DNA of 55,051 nucleotides from Deltaproteobacteria bacterium (lineage in GTDB: Bacteria; Desulfobacterota; Binatia; UBA9968): assembly GCA_016874755.1 (NCBI GenBank), contig VGTH01000036.1, forward strand, positions 1-55,051, given 5' to 3'. The position numbers and the translations under genes are program-made. Positions 35,881-45,397 of this stretch are shown here, in pieces. The notes under the pieces were generated by a model, which was not told the DNA's origin, did no database searches, and was given only the letters and a program-made list of their open reading frames with translations. How positions within the stretch are numbered: the first letter of the stretch is position 1; every line of letters starts with the position of its first letter.

Positions 35881-36915
35881 ATGCCACGGATCGCCGTTGA
35901 TGCGATGGGGGGAGACCGGGCGCCCGGTGTGGTGGTCGAAGGCGCATTGCTCGCGGTCCGAGAGCTCGGGGCCGACATCGTTTTGGTCGGCCAAAAGGAC
36001 GCGGTGGAGCGGGAGCTGGCGCAGCATAACAGCGCGCCAAAGCTAGAAATTATCCCTGCATCCCAAACCGTCGAGATGCGCGAGTCGCCGAGCAGCGCCT
36101 TGCGCAAAAAAGACTCGTCGATGAAAGTCGGCTTCGAGTTAATGAAGCGCGGCGAAGTGGAGGCGTTTGTCAGCGCCGGCAACTCCGGCGCCATGATGGC
36201 GTGCGGCATGTTTGTCTTGGGCAAGCTGCCGGAAGTGGCCCGCCCGGCGATCCTCGTTACCGTGCCCAGCATGGCTAAAGGGACCGTGATCGTCGATGCC
36301 GGCGCGAACGTCGACTGTAAGCCGCGCCATCTCGTGCAGTTCGGCCAGATGGGAGCGATCTATGCCGAACATGTGCTGAGCGTCGCCAAACCCCGAGTCG
36401 GTGTGCTCAGCAACGGCGAAGAAGACAGCAAAGGTAACGATTTGACCCGCGCCGCGGCGCAGGAATTGAAGAACACGGGTCTCAATTACATCGGCTACGT
36501 CGAAGGACGCGACATTTTTAATGGCAGCGTCGACGTGGTCGTCTGCGATGGGTTTACCGGCAATGTGGCGCTAAAGACAATGGAAGGGGTGGCCAGTTTT
36601 GCCGGAGCAGTGCTCAAAGAAGCCTTTCAAAAGAAGCTATCCAGCAAAGTCGGTTATCTGATTAGTCGCAAACCGCTGCGAGAAGCCTACCGCCGCCTGG
36701 ACTATGCCGAGTACGGCGGCGCGCCGTTGATCGGTCTCGACGGCGTGGCGATTATCGCCCACGGCGGATCCAATCCTTTGGCGATCAAGAACGCGGTACG
36801 CGCGGCTCGGGACGCCGTCGATCATGGCGTCAACCGCCGTATTATAGAAGTGCTCAGCGGCAGCGGTGAGGACGCCCACGGCGAAAAAAAAGCAGGGTTG
36901 CCACAGAAACTTTGA
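35881..36915 (+). CDS. plsX: Phosphate acyltransferase PlsX
   Basis: 344 residues. MPRIAVDAMGGDRAPGVVVEGAL is the characteristic start (read as IAVDAMGGDRAPG), followed by SAGNSGAMMA and GEEDSKGNDLTR. PlsX makes acyl-phosphate from acyl-ACP for lysophosphatidate synthesis on the membrane. In most relatives fabH follows; here fabD starts 79 bases later instead. Confidence 0.96.
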   Translation: MPRIAVDAMGGDRAPGVVVEGALLAVRELGADIVLVGQKDAVERELAQHNSAPKLEIIPASQTVEMRESPSSALRKKDSSMKVGFELMKRGEVEAFVSAGNSGAMMACGMFVLGKLPEVARPAILVTVPSMAKGTVIVDAGANVDCKPRHLVQFGQMGAIYAEHVLSVAKPRVGVLSNGEEDSKGNDLTRAAAQELKNTGLNYIGYVEGRDIFNGSVDVVVCDGFTGNVALKTMEGVASFAGAVLKEAFQKKLSSKVGYLISRKPLREAYRRLDYAEYGGAPLIGLDGVAIIAHGGSNPLAIKNAVRAARDAVDHGVNRRIIEVLSGSGEDAHGEKKAGLPQKL

Positions 36916-36994
36916 CACCGCTTGAAGTCGAAAATCGAATCTTTTGGCGACAAGCCCGCCGCCGCGGACGAAGCAGATTTGGAGCATCACCCTA

Positions 36995-37939
36995 GTGACA
37001 AAAGATAAAGCAGCTTTTGTTTTTCCCGGCCAAGGTTCCCAGTCGGTGGGCATGGGCAGAGCCCTGTGTGAGCAATTTAGCGTCGCCCGCGATACTCTAG
37101 CGGAAGCCGAAGATGCGCTTGATTTCGCTCTTGGCCGGCTGTGCTTTGACGGGCCGGAAGAGGCGTTGACTTTAACGGAAAATACCCAGCCGGCAATTCT
37201 GACGATCTCCATCGCGCTGCTCCGTGTCGTCCTGAGTGAAACCGAGCTGCGCCCCGACTTTGTCGCTGGCCACAGCTTGGGTGAGTACAGCGCGCTGGTT
37301 TGTGCCGGCGCCTTGAGCTTTCGTGACGCGGTGAAAACCGTGCGGGAGCGCGGTCGTTTGATGCAGGCGGCGGTGCCGGTGGGCACCGGCAGCATGGCGG
37401 TCATTCTCGGCTTGGAGATGGACGCGGTGCAAAAGCTTTGCGTCGACGCGAGCAACGGCGAGGTGGTGGCGCCGGCCAACTACAACGGCGGCGGCCAGAT
37501 CGTTATCGCCGGCGCCAAAGACGCCGTCGCTCGTGCGGTCGCCCTAGCCAAGGAGCGCGGTGCCAAGCGCGCCTTGAGCATTCCGGTGAGCGCGCCGTTT
37601 CATTGCCAGCTCATGGCGCCCGCCGCCCAGGGGCTGGAAAAAGTCTTGAGCGCCGTCGAGGTAAAACCGCTGTCGACCGGCGTCGTCACCAACGTTGAAG
37701 CTCTGGTCAATCGCGACCCTGGCCGGGTCAAAGCGCTGCTCGTCGAGCAGGCGGTCAAGCCGGTGCGCTGGGAGGAGTCGGTACGCAAGCTCGATGACCT
37801 CGGTTGCGGTCGTGCTTGGGAGATCGGCCCGGGGAAAGTGTTGAAGGGCATGATCAAACGCATTGTTCCGACGATGGTCGTAGAAAATATTGAGTCTCCT
37901 GCAGATTTCGAAAAACTGGCGGTCGGAGCGAGCGCGTGA
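36995..37939 (+). CDS. fabD: Malonyl-CoA:ACP transacylase
   Basis: 314 residues from GTG 36995 (MTKDKAAFVFPGQGSQ). The catalytic serine is in GHSLGEYSALV (about residue 94), and the histidine is in SAPFHCQLM. FabD loads malonyl groups onto AcpP. The upstream frame is open to 36944, but that part is unconserved. The stop overlaps the fabG GTG by four bases. Confidence 0.95.
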   Translation: MTKDKAAFVFPGQGSQSVGMGRALCEQFSVARDTLAEAEDALDFALGRLCFDGPEEALTLTENTQPAILTISIALLRVVLSETELRPDFVAGHSLGEYSALVCAGALSFRDAVKTVRERGRLMQAAVPVGTGSMAVILGLEMDAVQKLCVDASNGEVVAPANYNGGGQIVIAGAKDAVARAVALAKERGAKRALSIPVSAPFHCQLMAPAAQGLEKVLSAVEVKPLSTGVVTNVEALVNRDPGRVKALLVEQAVKPVRWEESVRKLDDLGCGRAWEIGPGKVLKGMIKRIVPTMVVENIESPADFEKLAVGASA

Positions 37940-38676
37940 GCCTTAGCGGCCAAGTAGCCCTTGTCACCGGCGGCAGTCGCGGCATCGGCAGGGCCATCGC
38001 GCTGCTCTTGGCGCAGCAGGGTGCCTTTGTGGTCGTCAACTATCGCGGCAATCAAGCTGCGGCTGAAGAGACCCTTGCCGCCATCAACCAAGGCGGCAAA
38101 GGCGAGCTCCTGCAGTGCGATATTTCAAACGAGGTGCAGGTAGAGGCCGCGGTCAAAAGTATCGTTGACCGACATCAGAAAATTGATATTCTCGTTAACA
38201 ACGCCGGCGTTGCCTCTGACAACCTGTTGATGCGCGTGAAAGCCCAAGATTGGGACCAGGTTGTCGGAACCAATCTAAAGGGCACGATTCTTTGCACCAA
38301 GGCGGTATCGCGCCAGATGATTCGCCAGCGCAGCGGTCGTATCGTCAATCTATCATCCATCGTCGGGCAGATGGGCAACGCCGGCCAGTCGCTTTACGCG
38401 GCGACTAAAGCCGGTATCATCGGTTTCACCAAATCGGTTGCGCGTGAAGTGGCATCGCGCGGGGTGACCGTTAACGCGGTCGCCCCGGGGTTTATCGAAA
38501 CCGAAATGACCGCCGGTCTGCCGGCCAAAGTCCAAGACGACTATCGCCAAGCGATTCCGCTCGGTCGTTTCGGCACCGCGGTAGAGGTGGCGCAGGCGGT
38601 GCTGTTTCTGGTGGGACCAGGGGCGGGCTATATCACCGGACAGGTTGTAAACGTCAACGGCGGCCTGTACATGTGA
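37936..38676 (+). CDS. fabG: 3-oxoacyl-ACP reductase
   Basis: 246 residues, GTG start overlapping fabD. It is a short-chain dehydrogenase: cofactor motif TGGSRGIG near residue 14, NNAG near 90, and the active-site Ser in NLSSIVG, Tyr and Lys in YAATKAG. FabG reduces 3-oxoacyl-ACP with NADPH in each elongation round. acpP follows after AGGAGGT. Confidence 0.95.
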   Translation: MSLSGQVALVTGGSRGIGRAIALLLAQQGAFVVVNYRGNQAAAEETLAAINQGGKGELLQCDISNEVQVEAAVKSIVDRHQKIDILVNNAGVASDNLLMRVKAQDWDQVVGTNLKGTILCTKAVSRQMIRQRSGRIVNLSSIVGQMGNAGQSLYAATKAGIIGFTKSVAREVASRGVTVNAVAPGFIETEMTAGLPAKVQDDYRQAIPLGRFGTAVEVAQAVLFLVGPGAGYITGQVVNVNGGLYM

Positions 38677-38704
38677 GCAAATGTTTAGCAGGAGGTAAGA
38701 GAAG

Positions 38705-38941
38705 ATGGCGGCATCGATTCCAGCCAGAGTAAAAGAAATCGTCTGTGAGCAGTTGGGGGTGAGTGCGGAAGAGGTCACTCCGGAAGCTTCCTTCATCGAA
38801 GACTTGGGCGCGGATTCCCTCGACATCGTCGAATTGGTGATGGCGTTGGAAGAAGAGTACGAAATGGAGATCTCCGACGAGGACGCGGAAAAGATCAAAA
38901 CAGTGCAGGATGTTATCAGCTACATCGAGAGCCACCGCTAA
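38705..38941 (+). CDS. acpP: Acyl carrier protein
   Basis: 78 residues, acidic. The phosphopantetheine site is Ser38 in [18 protein letters not shown] (18 residues). It starts after AGGAGGTAAGAGAAG, a strong ribosome site that fits high expression. fabF usually follows; here a hairpin and then rpiB follow. Confidence 0.96.
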   Translation: MAASIPARVKEIVCEQLGVSAEEVTPEASFIEDLGADSLDIVELVMALEEEYEMEISDEDAEKIKTVQDVISYIESHR

Positions 38942-38997
38942 CCGTCGCTTGGTGCGCTCGACATTCTTCACTCACCAGCGGTTCGAACACCACCTGG

Positions 38998-39048
38998 AAA
39001 TCGCAGGGGACGCGTTGCGTGGCAGCGCTGCTGCTGCGATTTTTCTTT
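38998..39048 (+). terminator. Intrinsic terminator after acpP
   Basis: AAATCGCAG (38998-39006) pairs with CTGCGATTT (39034-39042), with further pairing inside, and TTCTTT follows. It separates the fab genes from rpiB and the riboflavin block. Confidence 0.65.
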
Positions 39049-39085
39049 ATGCGCGCAAAATATTTCTATTGAGGCCTACGGTTTT

Positions 39086-39553
39086 ATGATTGCTCTCGGT
39101 TGCGATCATGGCGGCGTGGAACTGAAAACCTTTTTGCGCCGGCTGCTCGAAGCAAAAAATGTCGCGGTGCACGATTGCGGCACCCACGGGTCGGAGTCGG
39201 TGGATTACCCCGACTACGGCCGCGAGGTTTCGTCGCGCGTATCCCTCGGTGAAGCGCAGCGCGGCGTGCTGGTCTGCACCAGCGGCATCGGCATGTCGAT
39301 TATCGCCAACAAATTTCCCGGCGTGCGCGCCGCGCTGGTGCACGACCTGGACGGCGCGCGTTCAAGCCGCGAGCATAACGACGCCAATATTCTGGTCTTG
39401 AGCGGCGCCAAAACCGACCAAAACTTGGCCGAAGAAATCCTGGACATCTGGCTCAGCACGCCATTTGCCGGCGGTCGGCATCAACGTCGTCTTGATAAGA
39501 TCAATGCCATTGAAAAGGATCTGACTGTGCGCCCCGTTGATGCGGAGCGCTAA
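39086..39553 (+). CDS. rpiB: Ribose-5-phosphate isomerase B
   Basis: 155 residues. [14 protein letters not shown] is the RpiB start (phosphate loop). The active-site cysteine stands in [12 protein letters not shown], and VRAALVHDL and REHNDANIL complete the set. It interconverts ribulose 5-phosphate and ribose 5-phosphate; the ketose is also the DHBP precursor for riboflavin made by the genes downstream. Confidence 0.94.
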   Translation: MIALGCDHGGVELKTFLRRLLEAKNVAVHDCGTHGSESVDYPDYGREVSSRVSLGEAQRGVLVCTSGIGMSIIANKFPGVRAALVHDLDGARSSREHNDANILVLSGAKTDQNLAEEILDIWLSTPFAGGRHQRRLDKINAIEKDLTVRPVDAER

Positions 39554-39570
39554 CCAGCGAAGGATTTGTC

Positions 39571-40824
39571 ATGTCTTTCTTGCAACAAACCGACCCCGAG
39601 GTCTTTGCCGCCATCGAAAAAGAGACCCGGCGGCTTGAAGGCAATCTGGAGTTGATCGCCTCGGAAAACGTCGTCAGCGAAGCGGTCCTCGAAGCCCAGG
39701 GCTGCATCATGACGAACAAGTACGCCGAGGGCTATCCCGGCAAACGCTACTACGGCGGCTGCGAATATGTCGACGAAGTGGAGTCGCTGGCGATCGCCCG
39801 CGCCAAAGAGCTCTTTGGCGCGGATCACGCCAACGTGCAGCCGCATTCGGGCTCCCAGGCCAACATGACGGTTTACCTCGCCGTGCTGAAACCCGGCGAC
39901 AACTATTTGGGCATGAACTTGGCTCACGGCGGCCACTTGTCGATGGGCAGCCCGGTGAATTTCTCTGGCTTCATCTATAACGTCGTCCCCTACGGTGTGT
40001 CGGAGCAAACCGAGACCATCGATTACGATGAAGTTGAGAGGCTGGCGAAACAGCATCGCCCGAAATTGATCATCGCCGGCGCCAGCGCTTACCCGCGCAT
40101 CATCGACTACGCGCGTTTTCGCAAGGTTGCCGATGAAGTGGGAGCTCTCTTGATGGTCGATATGGCGCATATCGCCGGTCTGGTCGCAGCCGGGCTCCAC
40201 CCGAGTCCGGTGCCCTATGCCGATTTCGTGACCACAACGACGCACAAAACTCTGCGTGGGCCGCGCGGCGGCATGGTGCTGTGCAAAGCGGAGCATGCTA
40301 AGACCATCGACAGCCGGGTTTTTCCCGGCATGCAGGGCGGGCCGCTGATGCATGTGATTGCCGCCAAAGCCGTGGCGCTGAAAGAAGCGCTCAGTCCTGA
40401 GTTCAAAACCTATCAGCAACAGATCGTCAAAAATGCCAAAGCGCTGGCGCAAAAATTAATGAACAGCGGTTTTCGCCTGACCTCCGATGGCACTGACAAC
40501 CACTTGATGCTGGTCGACCTGCGCAAATCTGAGCTGACCGGCAAAGTCGCCCAGGAAACTCTAGACAGGGCGCGGATTACGGTCAACAAAAATGGCGTGC
40601 CCTTTGACACTCGCTCTCCGTTTGTCACCAGCGGCGTCCGCATCGGCACGCCGGCGGTGACCACGCGCGGCATGAAAGAAGCGGAAATGGAAACCATCGG
40701 CGGTTTGATCACCCGGGTGCTACAGAACATCAGCGACGAGAAGGTGGTGCAGCAGGTCGGCGCGGATGTCGGCGCGTTGTGCAAGAAGTTTCCGGTGTAT
40801 CCGCATCGGCTGGCGAAGAATTAG
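39571..40824 (+). CDS. glyA: Serine hydroxymethyltransferase
   Basis: 417 residues. [19 protein letters not shown] is the family opening (read from [14 protein letters not shown]), and [16 protein letters not shown] follows. The PLP lysine is in [14 protein letters not shown] (about residue 226). It converts serine and tetrahydrofolate to glycine and methylene-THF. ATG follows GAAGGAT. nrdR follows after a 106-base spacer with a repeat. Confidence 0.96.
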   Translation: MSFLQQTDPEVFAAIEKETRRLEGNLELIASENVVSEAVLEAQGCIMTNKYAEGYPGKRYYGGCEYVDEVESLAIARAKELFGADHANVQPHSGSQANMTVYLAVLKPGDNYLGMNLAHGGHLSMGSPVNFSGFIYNVVPYGVSEQTETIDYDEVERLAKQHRPKLIIAGASAYPRIIDYARFRKVADEVGALLMVDMAHIAGLVAAGLHPSPVPYADFVTTTTHKTLRGPRGGMVLCKAEHAKTIDSRVFPGMQGGPLMHVIAAKAVALKEALSPEFKTYQQQIVKNAKALAQKLMNSGFRLTSDGTDNHLMLVDLRKSELTGKVAQETLDRARITVNKNGVPFDTRSPFVTSGVRIGTPAVTTRGMKEAEMETIGGLITRVLQNISDEKVVQQVGADVGALCKKFPVYPHRLAKN

Positions 40825-40930
40825 AGGACAGAGAACTCGAGGATGGAAGATTGAGGATCTAGGATCGAGGATAGCGTATGCGAATACGCGTCTGCCATTC
40901 GCCATTTTCGGATTTCCATCATCCATTAAC
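40825..40930 (+). repeat. Iterated-word spacer between glyA and nrdR
   Basis: The left half is near-repeats of GAGGAT (GAGGATGGAAGATTGAGG, then ATCTAGGATCGAGGAT). The right half has complementary words (GCCATTCGCCATT, TTTCCATCATCCATT). GCGTAT (40874-40879) pairs with ATACGC (40884-40889) at the centre. The build is like the other iterated-word palindromes with different words. Confidence 0.6.
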
Positions 40931-41428
40931 ATGAAGTGTCCCTTCTGCCACGAGATTGAGAATCGCGTCATCGATTCGCGCCTGTCGAAGGACAGCAATA
41001 TGATCCGGCGCCGGCGCGAATGTGAGCGCTGCAGCCGCCGGTTCACGACCTACGAGCGGGTCGAAGAGATGATGCCGATGGTGATCAAAAAAGACGGGCG
41101 GCGGGAAAACTATGACCGGGTCAAGATCATCAACGGTTTGAAGCGCGCTTGCGAGAAGCGGCCCGTGAGCATCAATACGATTGAAGCCGTGGCCGATCGG
41201 GTGGAACGGACTATTCAAGAGCGCGGTGAAAAGGAAATCCCCAGCTCGGTGATCGGCGAAGCCCTGATGCGCGAGCTGCACGACACCGACCCAGTGGCCT
41301 ATGTGCGCTTCGCTTCGGTCTATCGATCGTTCAAAGATATCAGCGAGTTCTTAGTGGAGCTTGAAGAGTTGATCAAAGAGCGCAAGAGTTCCTCGGCCCT
41401 CGCCAACCTGCGGCCGAGAAGGGAATAG
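40931..41428 (+). CDS. nrdR: Ribonucleotide reductase regulator NrdR
   Basis: 165 residues from ATG 40931. The zinc ribbon is Cys3, Cys6, Cys31 and Cys34 ([18 protein letters not shown]). The ATP-cone follows with [13 protein letters not shown]. NrdR represses nrd genes when dATP is high. The longer open frame upstream crosses the repeat and is not used. ribD begins six bases later. Confidence 0.95.
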   Translation: MKCPFCHEIENRVIDSRLSKDSNMIRRRRECERCSRRFTTYERVEEMMPMVIKKDGRRENYDRVKIINGLKRACEKRPVSINTIEAVADRVERTIQERGEKEIPSSVIGEALMRELHDTDPVAYVRFASVYRSFKDISEFLVELEELIKERKSSSALANLRPRRE

Positions 41429-41434
41429 TCGGTT

Positions 41435-42538
41435 TTGGCCGCGCCGGTCTGGAGCGAGTTCGAGATCAAGTGCATGGGTTTGGCGCTGCGCCAAGCGCGC
41501 AAAGCCGCGGGCCGGACGAGCCCCAACCCGATGGTGGGCGCAGTGCTTGTGCGGGGTGGTCGAATCGTCGCCAGCGGCCATCACAAATACCCCGGCGGCG
41601 ATCACGGCGAGATCGACGCGCTCAAGAAAGCCGGCGCCAAGGCGCGCGGCGCAACCCTCTATCTAAATCTCGAGCCCTGCAGCCACTACGGGCGCACGCC
41701 GCCGTGCGCCGATGCGTTGATTCGCGCCGGCATAGCCGAGGTCGTGGCCAGCATGAAAGATCCCAATCCGTTGGTTGCCGGGAGGGGTTTTGCAAAGTTG
41801 CGCCGCGCCGGTGTGCGCGTGCGCAGCGGTTTACTTGAGGAAGAGGCAAAAACGCTCAACCAGGGCTGGGTGAAATATATCCAGCGCGGCATGCCTTTCG
41901 TCACACTCAAGCTGGCCGCCACGCTCGACGGCAAGATCGCCGCGCGCACGGGCGACGCCCATTGGATTAGCGGCGCGCTGTCGCGCAACACAGTGCATCG
42001 GCTGCGCAATGAATTGGATGCGGTAATTGTCGGTGCCGGCACAGCGCTGGCCGATGACCCACAGCTCACTTGCCGGATTGCCGGCGGGCGCAATCCACTG
42101 CGTGTGGTGTTGGATAGCCGGTTGCGCATTGCACCGGCTGCCCAACTGTTGCATCAAGCCGACCCTGGAAAGACGATTATCGTAGCGGGAGGCGGCGTCG
42201 GTGCGGCGAAGAGCCGAGCCGTGGTAAGCTCTGGCGCGCAGCTCTGGCAGTTTCCGCTGCGCGCGGGAAAAATTCCCTGGCGGCCGCTGTTGCGCAAACT
42301 CGCCCGGCGAGGCGTCGTGAATGTGCTGATCGAAGGCGGAGCAGAAGTTGCGGCGTCGGCGCTGCGAGACAAAATCGTCGACAAAATAATATTTTTCTAC
42401 GCGCCGAAAATTTTGGGCAGCGATGGTAAATCGATGGTTGGCGAACTGGCCATCGACAAAGTCCGCCGATCGCTGCAGGTGAAAGGTTTAACTGTCAAGC
42501 GCTCCGGCGAAGATATCTTGGTTGAAGGTTATCTGTGA
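41435..42538 (+). CDS. ribD: Bifunctional riboflavin deaminase/reductase RibD
   Basis: 367 residues from TTG; ATG 41474 is an alternative, but the extra residues FEIKCMGLALRQA resemble normal RibD starts. The deaminase half has RTSPNPMVGAVLVRGG, zinc ligands in HGEIDAL (His-Gly-Glu where His-Ala-Glu is usual) and EPCSHYGRTPPCADAL. The reductase half begins FVTLKLAATLDGKIA. It does steps two and three of riboflavin synthesis. Confidence 0.94.
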   Translation: MAAPVWSEFEIKCMGLALRQARKAAGRTSPNPMVGAVLVRGGRIVASGHHKYPGGDHGEIDALKKAGAKARGATLYLNLEPCSHYGRTPPCADALIRAGIAEVVASMKDPNPLVAGRGFAKLRRAGVRVRSGLLEEEAKTLNQGWVKYIQRGMPFVTLKLAATLDGKIAARTGDAHWISGALSRNTVHRLRNELDAVIVGAGTALADDPQLTCRIAGGRNPLRVVLDSRLRIAPAAQLLHQADPGKTIIVAGGGVGAAKSRAVVSSGAQLWQFPLRAGKIPWRPLLRKLARRGVVNVLIEGGAEVAASALRDKIVDKIIFFYAPKILGSDGKSMVGELAIDKVRRSLQVKGLTVKRSGEDILVEGYL

Positions 42539-42557
42539 TGGAGCAAAGGGCGAAGTT

Positions 42558-43151
42558 ATGTTTACCGGTTTGATTGAAGACGTCGGCGAGATCAAGGGAT
42601 TTCAGCTCAGTAAGGGCGGAGCGGTGCTGGTGGTCTCAACCCGATTGCCGGTTCGCGCCATGAAGCCCGGCGCCAGCGTTGCGGTCAACGGTGCCTGTTT
42701 AACCGTGGTCAAGAAAGCCGCGCGGGAGTTTACCGTAGACGTCTCGCCGGAGACCTTGGCGTGCACCAGCTTGGCCCAGCTGCACAGCGGTAGTCTGGTT
42801 AATCTCGAAGAGCCGATGCGGCTGCAGGAACGGCTCGGCGGTCATTTAGTCACCGGGCATGTCGATGGCTTGGCGACGGTTGCCAGTATCGAGAAGAGCC
42901 ATGAATTTACCTGCTTTAGGTTTCGTTTGCCGGCCAAACTTGGGGAGCTTTTAGTCCCCAAGGGCTCGGTGGCGGTGGACGGCATTAGTCTTACGGTCAA
43001 TCAATGCTCGCGCCAGAGCTTTTCAGTGATGATCATCCCGTTTACCTTGCAGCACACTAATTTGCGCGCCCGCAGGGTTGGTGATAGAGTCAATATCGAA
43101 ACCGATCTCATCGGTAAATACGTTAAAAATTTCATGAAACCGCATCGGTGA
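42558..43151 (+). CDS. ribE: Riboflavin synthase alpha chain
   Basis: 197 residues from ATG 42558 (MFTGLIEDVGEIKG). Two lumazine-binding repeats are seen, each with an SVAVNGACLTV or SVAVDGISLTV motif. It dismutates two lumazine molecules to riboflavin. It overlaps the end region of ribD's operon with no promoter, and ribBA follows 25 bases later. Confidence 0.95.
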   Translation: MFTGLIEDVGEIKGFQLSKGGAVLVVSTRLPVRAMKPGASVAVNGACLTVVKKAAREFTVDVSPETLACTSLAQLHSGSLVNLEEPMRLQERLGGHLVTGHVDGLATVASIEKSHEFTCFRFRLPAKLGELLVPKGSVAVDGISLTVNQCSRQSFSVMIIPFTLQHTNLRARRVGDRVNIETDLIGKYVKNFMKPHR

Positions 43152-43176
43152 TCGCTGCGCACGAAGATTTTCAATT

Positions 43177-44403
43177 ATGTCCATTGCTACGATTGAAGAA
43201 GGGCTGGAGGAAATTCGCGCCGGCCGGATGGTTATTCTGGTCAACGAAGACGCGCCGGACAGCGATGGCTTCTTCTGCTTGGCGGCAGAAAGAGTCACGG
43301 CCGAAGCGATCAATTACATGCTGCACCATGGCCGCGGCATCATCTACGTCAATCTGCTCGACGAAAGAATCCGCGAGCTGGGCATTCCGCTGGTGCCGGA
43401 AGAGAATAGCCCGCTGTCGGGCCTCCTGTGCGGCGCTTCATTTACGGTTCGCCTCGAGGGTGTCCACGGGGTTTCCGCCCAGGGGCGGGCTCATACGATC
43501 TTGGCCGCCATCGACGACAAAACGACCCACGAAGATCTGGTGATTCCCGGCCACGTGCAGCCGCTCCAGGCGCGCGTCGGCGGCGTGTTGGCGCGCTCGG
43601 GACGCACCGACGCGTCGGTGGATTTGGCGCGGCTTGCCGGTTTCAAGCCGGCCGGTGTGCTTTGCCAAATTTTAGAAGAAGACGGCTCGGTGGCGCTCCT
43701 GCCCGCGCTGTTCAAATTGGCCGAGCGGCTCGGCCACAAGGTGCTCTCGGTGGCCAGTCTGATTGCCCACCGGCTGCGCAACGAAAGCCTGGTAAATCGG
43801 GTGGCCGAAGAGGAGTTTCCAACGATTTACGGCGGCAATTATAAAGCGATCGTTTATCGCAATGCGGTGGATGGCTCGGAGCACATTGCGCTCATCAAGG
43901 GCGATATCAGCGCCGAGGGCGGCGCGCTGGTGCGGGTTCATTCGGAATGTTTGACCGGCGATGTGTTTGGCTCGGAGCGCTGCGACTGCGGCGATCAAAT
44001 CCGCCACTCGCTGCGCATGATCGACGAGCGCGGCCAGGGTGTGCTGATCTACATGCACCAGGAAGGCCGCGGCATTGGGCTGACGAACAAGATCAAAGCC
44101 TATGCGCTGCAGGACCAAGGGCGCGACACGGTGGAGGCTAATCTTGAGTTGGGCTTCAAAGAAGACCTGCGCGACTACGGCATCGGCGCGCAAATTCTGC
44201 GCGATTTGAACGTCAAGCAGGTGCATCTGCTGACCAACAACCCGCGCAAGATCGCCGGCCTCGAAGGCTACGGCGTCAACGTTGTCGATCGCGTGCCGCT
44301 GGAGATTTCCCCGCGCGACAGCAACATTCATTATTTGCGCACCAAGCAGCGCAAGCTGGGCCATCTCTTGAGCAACCTGGATGTCAAAGCGGCCAAGCAT
44401 TGA
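43177..44403 (+). CDS. ribBA: RibBA: GTP cyclohydrolase II with a degenerate DHBP-synthase domain
   Basis: 408 residues. The C-terminal RibA half is intact: HSECLTGDVFGSERCDCGDQ (written HSECLTGDVFG, then SERCDCGDQ; zinc cysteines) and QEGRGIGL. The N-terminal RibB half keeps the fold but not its active site. DDEDRENEGD is replaced by NEDAPDSDGF (residues 23-32), TGISA by HGVSA, GHTEA by GRTDA (Arg143), and CEI by CQI (Gln164). DHBP synthase activity is therefore doubtful. The frame is clean, so this is not decay by frameshift. Confidence 0.9.
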   Translation: MSIATIEEGLEEIRAGRMVILVNEDAPDSDGFFCLAAERVTAEAINYMLHHGRGIIYVNLLDERIRELGIPLVPEENSPLSGLLCGASFTVRLEGVHGVSAQGRAHTILAAIDDKTTHEDLVIPGHVQPLQARVGGVLARSGRTDASVDLARLAGFKPAGVLCQILEEDGSVALLPALFKLAERLGHKVLSVASLIAHRLRNESLVNRVAEEEFPTIYGGNYKAIVYRNAVDGSEHIALIKGDISAEGGALVRVHSECLTGDVFGSERCDCGDQIRHSLRMIDERGQGVLIYMHQEGRGIGLTNKIKAYALQDQGRDTVEANLELGFKEDLRDYGIGAQILRDLNVKQVHLLTNNPRKIAGLEGYGVNVVDRVPLEISPRDSNIHYLRTKQRKLGHLLSNLDVKAAKH

Positions 44404-44421
44404 GATCACGCGTTTTCATCT

Positions 44422-44892
44422 ATGGCAAAACTCATTGAAGGCAAGCCCAACGCGCAGGGGCTCAAACTAGGCATCGTCGTCAGCCGCTTCAACAACTTTG
44501 TAACGGAGAAGCTGCTGGCCGGCGCCCTCGATGCCATAGACAGCCACGGCGGCAATGCCGACGAAGTCGTGGTGGCGCGCGTGCCGGGGGCGTTTGAGAT
44601 TCCACTGATAGCCAAGAAGATGGCCGCCAGTGGCAAATACGACGCGTTGGTTTGCCTGGGCGCGGTGATTCGCGGCGACACTCCCCATTTCGATTATGTC
44701 TGTGAGGCGGTGACCCGCGAACTCGGCAAAGTGGTTTGGCAGTTCGAGCTGCCGGTCGGGTTCGGTGTCTTGACCACCGACAACGTGCAACAAGCCCTCG
44801 ACCGCGCTGGCACCAAGGACGCGAACAAGGGCTACGAGGCGGCGCTCACTGCCATCGAAATGGTGGACGGGCTTCGCCAACTGCCGCGTTAG
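44422..44892 (+). CDS. ribH: 6,7-Dimethyl-8-ribityllumazine synthase
   Basis: 156 residues. Family marks are VVSRFNNFVTEKLLAGA, VPGAFEIPL, GAVIRGDTPHFDYVC and GVLTTDN. It condenses the RibD product with DHBP, which must come from a working RibB activity (see ribBA). It forms a 60-subunit or pentameric shell in other bacteria. Confidence 0.96.
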   Translation: MAKLIEGKPNAQGLKLGIVVSRFNNFVTEKLLAGALDAIDSHGGNADEVVVARVPGAFEIPLIAKKMAASGKYDALVCLGAVIRGDTPHFDYVCEAVTRELGKVVWQFELPVGFGVLTTDNVQQALDRAGTKDANKGYEAALTAIEMVDGLRQLPR

Positions 44893-44936
44893 CAGCAAAT
44901 TCTGAAGCTGCCCAATTCCGACAAATCGGACTCATC

Positions 44937-45392
44937 GTGACCGAGGAGCAAGAATCAACCGTTGGCGTTCACAGCGCCAAGACCAACCGCCGCAAGGGGC
45001 GCGAACTGGCGTTGCAGGCGCTGTATCAAATCGAGATCACCGGCGATCCGTCGGTGGCGGCTGTCGATTTATTTCTGCAGCACTTCGAAGGCAACCCGCG
45101 CGCCAAGGAGTTTGCCCGCCGTTTGGTTTCCGGGGTGGTCAGCCAGCGCGCCGAGGTCGATCGCCTGGTCGATGGCGCGACGGAAAACTGGAAGCTTGCC
45201 CGCCTGTCCAAGGTGGATCTGGTCATTCTCCGCATGGCGACCTACGAGTTGGTTTTCTGCTCGGACATTCCGCTCAATGTCAGCCTCGATGAGGCGGTCG
45301 AAATCGGCAAGCGCTTTGGCAGTGAAGATTCACCGAACTTCATCAACGGGGTGCTCGATCAGATCGCCCACTCTGATGCGGTGAAAGCGTAG
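44937..45392 (+). CDS. nusB: Transcription antitermination factor NusB
   Basis: 151 residues from GTG 44937. Marks are [16 protein letters not shown] near the start and [10 protein letters not shown], then [14 protein letters not shown] with [10 protein letters not shown] at the end. NusB binds BoxA RNA with NusE. It follows ribH as in most proteobacteria. Confidence 0.94.
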   Translation: MTEEQESTVGVHSAKTNRRKGRELALQALYQIEITGDPSVAAVDLFLQHFEGNPRAKEFARRLVSGVVSQRAEVDRLVDGATENWKLARLSKVDLVILRMATYELVFCSDIPLNVSLDEAVEIGKRFGSEDSPNFINGVLDQIAHSDAVKA

Positions 45393-45397
45393 ATCTC

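Noticed and set aside
41429-41474. FMN riboswitch expected before the riboflavin genes.
   Set aside because: nrdR ends six bases before ribD and no RFN-element sequence is present; the rib genes appear to be read from an upstream promoter.
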